A stretch of 31,452 nt of DNA. Source: Planctomycetota bacterium. Lineage in GTDB: Bacteria; Planctomycetota; Planctomycetia; Pirellulales; Pirellulaceae. Under the pieces are notes generated by a model. The model was not told where the DNA came from, searched no databases, and saw only the letters and a list, made by a program, of their open reading frames with translations. The translations under genes were made by a program, and so were the position numbers. Positions 25,943 to 31,452 of this stretch are shown piece by piece. The stretch spans positions 1 to 31,452 of the forward strand of contig JAJDEH010000359.1 in the NCBI GenBank assembly GCA_029259935.1. Direction: 5' to 3'. Position 1 is the stretch's first letter; the number at the start of each line of letters is the position of its first letter.

Positions 25943-27028
25943 ATGCCGTTCGGAATGACCATCCACGAAACCGTGCAGGACTTAAACGTCCGCAGCGGCC
26001 AACCGGTCATCGTCGCGGCCGAATCGCACGGCCAAGGATTCAAACCCGCGCGGCGACTTGCCGACCTCGTCGGCCAGATCGTCCGTGGCGGACCGGACCC
26101 CGGCAGATCGCGGCAGGCCAGCAATCAACCGCGCCGCACTTCGGCGCTCACGCCCAGCAGCCCCCGCGGCTTCGCCCCCTCGCCGCCAGTCACCGGAGCG
26201 GCTCCCTTTTTGAGGAGCAAGGCCAAGCCGCCACCGGCCACGGTACCATTTCGCGGCGCGGATGGCCGCGCCATTACCGCGCCGACGCATTTCACGATCG
26301 GCGGCGAACGGTTCGAGGCGCTGACCCGCAGCACGCCGGCGCATCTTATCCGCGCTGGCGATCCTCCCGTTCAGTTTTCGCGATCGTTCTTCGGTGCCAA
26401 ACAACCGGGCTTCGCTTCCAGCGGTGCTTTCGGTCAGCATCGCGTCCACCTGAACGGCTTTCAACTCCTGAAGCCCGCTCTGCAATCGGCGGGGCGGCGG
26501 CTAGACCGGGCCGTCCAACCGCTAACGCAAGGACTGCGGCTCGATGCGATCCTGAACATCAATGTACTAGGACAAATCAAGATCGATCGGCTGGAAGAAC
26601 AAGCCCTGGCCGCCTGGGCTCGAGCCCTCGCCAATTTGTCGGTCGAAAGCCAAATTCAAACCGTCGGCCCCGCGCCGATCGGCTTCCCGCCTCACGCCCA
26701 CGCCGGACCCAAGGGCGGCCTGCGGGATGTTCAATTCGCGCTGACTCGCGGGCCGCAAGGGCAGACGACCGCGATCGTCGGTCCCGTCGCCAAGCACAGT
26801 TCCGGTTCGGTCGAGATCGAAGGATTGGGACGATTCCTGAACCAAGGCATTCCGGTCGCACGATTCATGGAACAAGGCGGCACGCGTTTCCACAGCTTCC
26901 CGCTCGACAATCCCAAGACGTGGAAAGGTCCGATCATCTACATCAACGGCCGTCCGCACGCCGTGGCCACCGTGCGTTACGGCAAGCGGCCTTTCATGCG
27001 TCCCGCTTTGCTGGCAACCAGTAATTAG
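25943..27028 (+). CDS. Unknown tail-region protein
   Basis: A 361-residue protein between the chaperone and tape measure genes. The N-terminal third is basic and Pro-rich, probably disordered (about 50-105). A middle helical region (VLGQIKIDRLEEQALAAWAR) is followed by strands, with the conserved-looking ending YGKRPFMRPAL. That ending is also seen in HK97 gp10-type tail-completion proteins, and the length before it is unusual. It could be a tail-completion protein with a long fused N-terminus. Start at 25943, eleven bases after the T stop. Confidence 0.5.
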   Translation: MPFGMTIHETVQDLNVRSGQPVIVAAESHGQGFKPARRLADLVGQIVRGGPDPGRSRQASNQPRRTSALTPSSPRGFAPSPPVTGAAPFLRSKAKPPPATVPFRGADGRAITAPTHFTIGGERFEALTRSTPAHLIRAGDPPVQFSRSFFGAKQPGFASSGAFGQHRVHLNGFQLLKPALQSAGRRLDRAVQPLTQGLRLDAILNINVLGQIKIDRLEEQALAAWARALANLSVESQIQTVGPAPIGFPPHAHAGPKGGLRDVQFALTRGPQGQTTAIVGPVAKHSSGSVEIEGLGRFLNQGIPVARFMEQGGTRFHSFPLDNPKTWKGPIIYINGRPHAVATVRYGKRPFMRPALLATSN

Positions 27029-27036
27029 GGGCCACC

Positions 27037-29859
27037 ATGACCACAGCCGGCGACATTCGAGCGGGCGGAGCCTTTGTCGAGCTGAACATGCGCAGCGACG
27101 GCTTCAAGCAAGGCATGGCCGAAGTCGGCAGCATCATCCGTGGCGTCGGGTCCGTGATGGCTGGCATCGGAGCCGGGATGGCGGCCGTCGGAGCGGCAAT
27201 CGCCGCGCCGGTCGTGATCGCTCAGCGTGCTTTGTTCCAAGTCGCCAACGACGTCGGAGCCAAGCGGGTGGAAGCGGTCTTCGATCTCTCGTTTACCAAT
27301 CGCAAGAGCGAATTCGAATCGCTTCGCGGCGATCTGGACACGCTCGGCGTGGTCGCCAGCAAGTCGCTGGTGGCGACGTCCCAACGCGCCAGCGATGCGG
27401 CGAAGCTCGGCCGCGAAGGCTTTCGTGTTCTGGCGGCCGAAGTGGGATCGTTCCTAGCGCCGTCAATGATCGAAACCGGCAAACTGATGGTCGCTTCCGC
27501 CCGTTTCGTGCAACAGCTTCTCAAAGACAACGAAAAACTGGCGGCGACGGTCACGATGGTGATGAAGGTGCTAACGCCGCTCAGCTTTGCCTTCATCGTT
27601 TTGGGAACGGCCATCTTTCTGACCGGAACCGCGATTACCCAGCTAACGGCGATCTTCGGCGCGCTGCCGGTCGCCGTCATGTTGGGCGCGATTCTGTCCC
27701 TTTCGCTGGCCGTGAGCGGACTCGGAAAAGACATCCTTAACCGACTGGGACCCGCCGGCCGTTTCATCGCCGATACGATCGACGAAGTTCAGAAAGCGAT
27801 CGCCAGCGGCAACAGCGTGATCGACGTATTCCGCGATCGCCTGAATGTCGTGGTCGACGCGGTGCAGCAGTTTATCGCCAAGCACGGCAAGGCGATCCAA
27901 ACCACGTTGATGTGGGCCGGAGCGATCGCGGCGGCCGCCGCCGGCATGTTCACGCTGACGCGACTGCTGGGACCCATCGTTAAGGGGATCGAGTCGCTGC
28001 GGATCGTGCTGACCAGCGTGCTAGGCGTGATTCGCGTGTTGGGAAACATCATTCTTGTGCCCTTCGTCGTGCTGGCCAATGTCGGTGTCTTGCTGGCCCG
28101 TTCGCTAACGTTCGTGATCACTATCGTGCAGATCCTGGTGACGATCCTCAACGCCGGCGCGCGAACGATCGCGCTCACGTTCCAGGTGATCTTTATCAAG
28201 CTGTTCTTGCTCAAGACGGCCCTCTTTGGAATCGTTGGCGCGTTCAAGGTGATGTGGACGGTGGGCAAGGCGGTCCTGACGGGACTGACCACGTTGTGGA
28301 CGTTTCTTAACGTGGGAGTCGCCACGACGTTCAACCTGATGGGGATCACCATGACCGCCAGCATGGTCGCGATCACCTCCGGACTGTTGCTGGCCATTAC
28401 CGGGCTGTTGATCGCGATCACGCTCATTGTCACCGGTTGGGGGAGCGCCATTTTGGCGTTCTTTTCCGATCTGTTCTCCGCGGTCGCTCGATTCGGCAAG
28501 CTGATCCACATAGCCATCTTCGGCAGTCTTACGGAACTGTTCGCGCATCTGGTCGAAACCGAACTTACCGGCGCTTTGAAAGTGATGCAGCGGATCGGGG
28601 CGGCGATGATCGACTTGTGGAATCGCTTTTCAGGACAGATCGCGGCCGCGTTCAGGGCTGGGTTCGCGACATTTTCCGATCGCTTCGAAGAAGTCAAAGC
28701 GGAATCGGCCGCCACGGCGGCGGCGATGAGCGCCGATGCCAAGGGCACGGCCGGCAAGATCAAGGACTCCAGCATCTTGGCCATGGGCAGCCTGGGCGCG
28801 GTCTCGGAAGGCTTCAGCGCGGCGATCGACAAAGTGTTCGGCAGCATCTTGCGCTTTCTGCAGGCGGGACAGTTTGAAGCGGCCTTCGAATCGCTGAAGG
28901 CCAACGGCCTGGCCTTGTGGTTCGACATGACGGCCGGCATCCAAGAAGCCTGGATTGAAATGTGGCCCACGCTGTTGGACAGCATCGGCAACTTCGTGGC
29001 CAATCTGGGACCCGCCGTCGAAACGATCATCAACGCCTTCAAGGATCTGGGAAAAGTCGTCGAGGGGATCGTCGCGGGATTCGAGTTCGTTTCGGGCGCG
29101 ACCCGGGCCATCCGGCTCACCGAATCCGAGGCGGCCGTCGAAGGACGCGACCAATCGATCGCCGAGTTCAAAAAACTGATGGCCGCCAAGATCGAACTAG
29201 CGGAAGCTCTCGAATCGGAAAAAGAAGCTGACATCAAAGCCGCTCGGGACAAGGTGTCGAGCCTGGTCTTGTGGGTTAGCGAACGCGAACAAGTCGTCGC
29301 CTCGGCGGAACGGCTGGCCAAACGGGCCGAAAGGGTTGGCAAGACCGTGAAGGAAGTCGTGGCGGAACTGGATGCCAGCAGAGGATCGAGAGCGCAAGTC
29401 CCGACGAAAACGGAAGCGATGTTCAACAACATCGCCGACGGAATCAAGAAGGCGGCGGACACGGCGCGAGGTAGCACGGGCAAGAATATCGACGACCTCA
29501 AGAAGCGATCCGAAGAAGCCAAGGCGAAAGCCGCCGAGTTGTTGGAGAAGGCCAGCGAGCTGCCCGCGTTTGACGCCGGGGCGTTGTTTGGCGTCAAGGG
29601 ATTTCTCGAAGACATCCTCGGCCTGGGAGACGAATTCGACGACATCTTTAACCGCTCGCTCGACAAGATCGGGGCCAGCCGTGATTTCAAGGATTTGTCG
29701 GACGCCATCTCCGCGCAAGGAACCTTCTCCGCCTTCGAGGCCGGCATCGTGGCCGCCGGCCGCGATCCCGTGCTGATCGAAGCGGTGAAGCATCGCAAGG
29801 TTAGCGAAAAGATCGCCCGCGGCGTCGATAAGTTCAGCAAACCCAAATTCGGCAGCTAG
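27037..29859 (+). CDS. Tape measure protein
   Basis: A 940-residue protein, the longest gene of the tail module and the usual length-setting component. The N-terminus (about 1-150) is Gly/Ala-rich and helical (GFKQGMAEVGSIIRGVGSVM). Residues about 170-490 contain several long hydrophobic helices (for instance TPLSFAFIVLGTAIFLTGTA, ATFNLMGITMTASMVAI), as in most siphovirus tape measures. The rest is charged coiled coil with many Lys/Glu helices (VEGRDQSIAEFKKLMAAKIE, IDDLKKRSEEAKAKAAELL). It is packed in the tail tube with help from the chaperone and enters the host membrane during DNA delivery. By tape measure logic, its length sets tail length. Confidence 0.88.
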   Translation: MTTAGDIRAGGAFVELNMRSDGFKQGMAEVGSIIRGVGSVMAGIGAGMAAVGAAIAAPVVIAQRALFQVANDVGAKRVEAVFDLSFTNRKSEFESLRGDLDTLGVVASKSLVATSQRASDAAKLGREGFRVLAAEVGSFLAPSMIETGKLMVASARFVQQLLKDNEKLAATVTMVMKVLTPLSFAFIVLGTAIFLTGTAITQLTAIFGALPVAVMLGAILSLSLAVSGLGKDILNRLGPAGRFIADTIDEVQKAIASGNSVIDVFRDRLNVVVDAVQQFIAKHGKAIQTTLMWAGAIAAAAAGMFTLTRLLGPIVKGIESLRIVLTSVLGVIRVLGNIILVPFVVLANVGVLLARSLTFVITIVQILVTILNAGARTIALTFQVIFIKLFLLKTALFGIVGAFKVMWTVGKAVLTGLTTLWTFLNVGVATTFNLMGITMTASMVAITSGLLLAITGLLIAITLIVTGWGSAILAFFSDLFSAVARFGKLIHIAIFGSLTELFAHLVETELTGALKVMQRIGAAMIDLWNRFSGQIAAAFRAGFATFSDRFEEVKAESAATAAAMSADAKGTAGKIKDSSILAMGSLGAVSEGFSAAIDKVFGSILRFLQAGQFEAAFESLKANGLALWFDMTAGIQEAWIEMWPTLLDSIGNFVANLGPAVETIINAFKDLGKVVEGIVAGFEFVSGATRAIRLTESEAAVEGRDQSIAEFKKLMAAKIELAEALESEKEADIKAARDKVSSLVLWVSEREQVVASAERLAKRAERVGKTVKEVVAELDASRGSRAQVPTKTEAMFNNIADGIKKAADTARGSTGKNIDDLKKRSEEAKAKAAELLEKASELPAFDAGALFGVKGFLEDILGLGDEFDDIFNRSLDKIGASRDFKDLSDAISAQGTFSAFEAGIVAAGRDPVLIEAVKHRKVSEKIARGVDKFSKPKFGS

Positions 29860-29863
29860 TGAT

Positions 29864-30790
29864 ATGCCTTCCCATCGCGAAGATGGCGGCGAACCGCGCC
29901 GCGACAGTACCAGCCAAGGCAAGCCCAAGGACGCGACGTCCACGCGACGCTTCGTGGTGTTTCAGGTTAGCAGCGAAGCCGAGGCAATCAGTTATTTGCA
30001 ATCGCAGCCCGACGTGATTTCTTACCAAGGAGCGAACGGCCTGCTGGTCGCCGACCAGTACACGCCCACCGACCGGCTCAACACGGCGACGATGGCCGTC
30101 GAGGTGAGCTACAAGAACGAAGAGGACGAAGACGAAGATCTCGAAATCGGCGAATGGGAATTTAGCTTCGATACGACGGGGCGAACGGTCAATCGCAAGA
30201 TCTCCAAAAAGACCGTCGCCTCGGGCGGTTTGGAAAAGGTTTTCTTTCCCGACGAGTATGAACCGACGATCGACTTCCGCCAGGGTATCAACGTGTCCAG
30301 TGACGGCACGGTCGAAGGTGTCGATGTCACGGTTCCCAACTTCAAGTTCGAAATCACCAAGAAATTCAACAACGCCCAGCTCACGCTGGCCTTCGCCGAC
30401 GACCTCGAAGAATTGACCGGCAAGGCCAACGACAAAAAGATTACCATCACGCAGACGGGCCAAGACCCGTATTCCTTCCAAAAAGGCGAGCTGCTGTTTC
30501 TAGGCGCTCGCGGCACGCATCGCAAAAAGATCACGAAAAAGAACACGACTCAAAGTTCTGACGTGCTCTACTTTTTCCACCGCCAACGCAACAAATCGAA
30601 CTTCCAACCCGTCCCCCAGCTTAAGCCGATCGAGCATAAGTCCGGGTGGGACTACCTGTGGTTTCACTTCGAGGAAAACATCGTAACTGACGCCGACGGC
30701 GAAGACGTCGCGGTGTTACCGGTGGCCATTCAATGGAATATCGAACAAGTCGTCGAACTCGGTGACTTCGCCAAACTACAACTTTTCTAA
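29864..30790 (+). CDS. Distal tail or baseplate protein (probable)
   Basis: A 308-residue protein directly after the tape measure gene. A basic, Pro/Ser-rich head (about 1-27) leads into beta-rich sequence (RRFVVFQVSSEAEAISYLQS, TATMAVEVSYKNEEDEDEDL, WEFSFDTTGRTVNRKISKKT, VTVPNFKFEITKKFNNAQLT, YLWFHFEENIVTDADGEDVA). No catalytic motif was seen. The position equals that of distal tail or minor tail proteins in siphoviruses, which form the ring that holds receptor-binding parts. Confidence 0.6.
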   Translation: MPSHREDGGEPRRDSTSQGKPKDATSTRRFVVFQVSSEAEAISYLQSQPDVISYQGANGLLVADQYTPTDRLNTATMAVEVSYKNEEDEDEDLEIGEWEFSFDTTGRTVNRKISKKTVASGGLEKVFFPDEYEPTIDFRQGINVSSDGTVEGVDVTVPNFKFEITKKFNNAQLTLAFADDLEELTGKANDKKITITQTGQDPYSFQKGELLFLGARGTHRKKITKKNTTQSSDVLYFFHRQRNKSNFQPVPQLKPIEHKSGWDYLWFHFEENIVTDADGEDVAVLPVAIQWNIEQVVELGDFAKLQLF

Positions 30791-30846
30791 TCCCTTCTCC
30801 TTTCGCTTTTCCGCAAGCCTCACGTCTTAGGACCTCGCGTCCGCTC

Positions 30847-31452
30847 ATGGCCGAACACGACAAAGTCTCTCCCGGCGATCCGCTGGATGAAGGTCTTTCC
30901 GCCGCGGTGTGGAATGACCTGGTCGACCTGCGCGAGCAGTGGGATCTGACCGGTTCCGAGCTGAAGACGCTGCTGGCCAAGATCGACCAAGCTTCGCGCA
31001 CCAGCACTTACGTCGGCTTGCGCAATACTACTTGCCAGGCGCTGGGGCACTTCGCCGTCGTGCAGCTCGATGGATTGACCATCCCGCCGGATGATGTGCC
31101 GGCCGCATTGGGTCCGTTCAAAGACACGCGCAACGTCCCTTGGTTTAACTGCAAGGTGCCCGAAGCCGACGACAGCAAAGTCGTTGTCCTGCAAAGCGTC
31201 TCGCCGACTTGCAAGTTTCGCAAGGCGATCCTGGCCGGCGTGACCCGCTGCCAGATTGAAGTCTCCGACGAAGATCATAGCCGCGCCGATATCATCGCCG
31301 GCGACACGTCTAAATTCCGCAGCGTTAGCGGCGGCGGAGTCGGAGCGATCCTGTGGAAAGAGAAAGGCACCGGCACCAAGTGGGCGCTTGTCGAACTGAT
31401 GTCCGCTCAGTTGATCGAAGGCACGACGACCACGACCACCGCGACTCCCACC
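30847..31452 (+). CDS. Unknown tail protein, cut by the window edge
   Basis: A rightward frame starting MAEHDKVSPGDPLDEG that is still open at the right edge after 202 residues. Its N-terminal half is helical (GLSAAVWNDLVDLREQWDLT, ELKTLLAKIDQAS), then strand-rich (HFAVVQLDGLTIPPDD, VSPTCKFRKAILAGVTRCQI). The visible end enters a Thr-rich linker (GTTTTTTATP). It is probably another tail-tip or fibre protein. The start at 30847 follows the preceding gene by 56 bases. Confidence 0.6.
   Translation, partial: MAEHDKVSPGDPLDEGLSAAVWNDLVDLREQWDLTGSELKTLLAKIDQASRTSTYVGLRNTTCQALGHFAVVQLDGLTIPPDDVPAALGPFKDTRNVPWFNCKVPEADDSKVVVLQSVSPTCKFRKAILAGVTRCQIEVSDEDHSRADIIAGDTSKFRSVSGGGVGAILWKEKGTGTKWALVELMSAQLIEGTTTTTTATPT

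Noticed and set aside
27789..29846. 685-residue leftward open frame opposite the tape measure gene
   Set aside because: It is exactly antisense to a convincing gene, is Ser/Ala/Arg-rich without domain structure, and has no ribosome site; GC-rich codon use leaves such antisense frames open by chance.
1..31452. tRNA, rRNA, CRISPR array, attachment site or insertion sequence
   Set aside because: No cloverleaf, CCA end, regularly spaced short repeats, transposase motif or matched attachment cores were found by eye; a covariance-model tRNA scan would be decisive.

Overview
The window reads as the packaging, head and tail region of a tailed (siphovirus-like) phage or prophage. The host is most likely a planctomycete or a close relative. 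I infer that from the GC-rich, C-ending codon use, a multi-zinc-ribbon membrane protein at the left edge, a phage-borne CsrA, and secreted haem-c (CxxCH) proteins and a matrixin-type protease of kinds common in planctomycete genomes. No integrase, repressor, rRNA, tRNA, CRISPR array or insertion sequence was recognised, so I cannot say from this window whether the phage is integrated.

Left section (1-5300). A leftward run of four small unknown genes (79-1147) is followed by a rightward zinc-ribbon membrane protein (1338-1949) and a leftward ribbon-helix-helix protein (2150-2341). The RHH gene shares a compact divergent promoter/operator region (2367-2412) with a rightward early cluster (2461-3739). 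That cluster shows clear rearrangement: one translation-start block occurs three times, one copy now lies inside an open frame and appears to fuse two genes, and a perfect 80-bp direct repeat carries a truncated copy of the start of the 3491 gene. Three leftward genes follow (3720-4978), including a proteasome/HslV-like Ntn hydrolase with Thr, Asp and Lys at the catalytic spacing.

Late section (5307-31452), almost all rightward and tightly packed, with many ATGA overlaps. Two small membrane proteins precede a Nu1-like small terminase (frame disrupted near its start), CsrA, a 30-residue membrane peptide and a GpA-type large terminase. The lambda-like order then resumes only at 15922: two paralogous small virion proteins, a gpW-like head-completion protein, a portal, a fused S49-type protease/acidic linker/major capsid protein, further head proteins, head-tail connectors, a tail tube protein, a tail assembly chaperone with a probable -1 frameshift, the tape measure protein and distal tail proteins. 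The last gene runs off the right edge.

About 7 kb of accessory DNA is therefore inserted between terL and the gpW/portal block (8771-15921). It contains small late genes, a leftward more AT-rich moron (10290-11942: PadR-like regulator flanked by two paralogous unknown proteins), and a rightward translationally coupled cassette (12079-15314). The cassette encodes a holin-like protein, a tiny membrane peptide, a matrixin metalloprotease without a signal peptide, two secreted CxxCH haem-c proteins and a secreted Arg/Gln repeat protein. A second leftward moron follows (15328-15681). A 65-bp imperfect direct repeat with an identical 14-bp palindrome stands at the right edge of each leftward moron, just before rightward genes resume. 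The coupled protease plus cytochrome cassette and these repeats are the best candidates for something undescribed.
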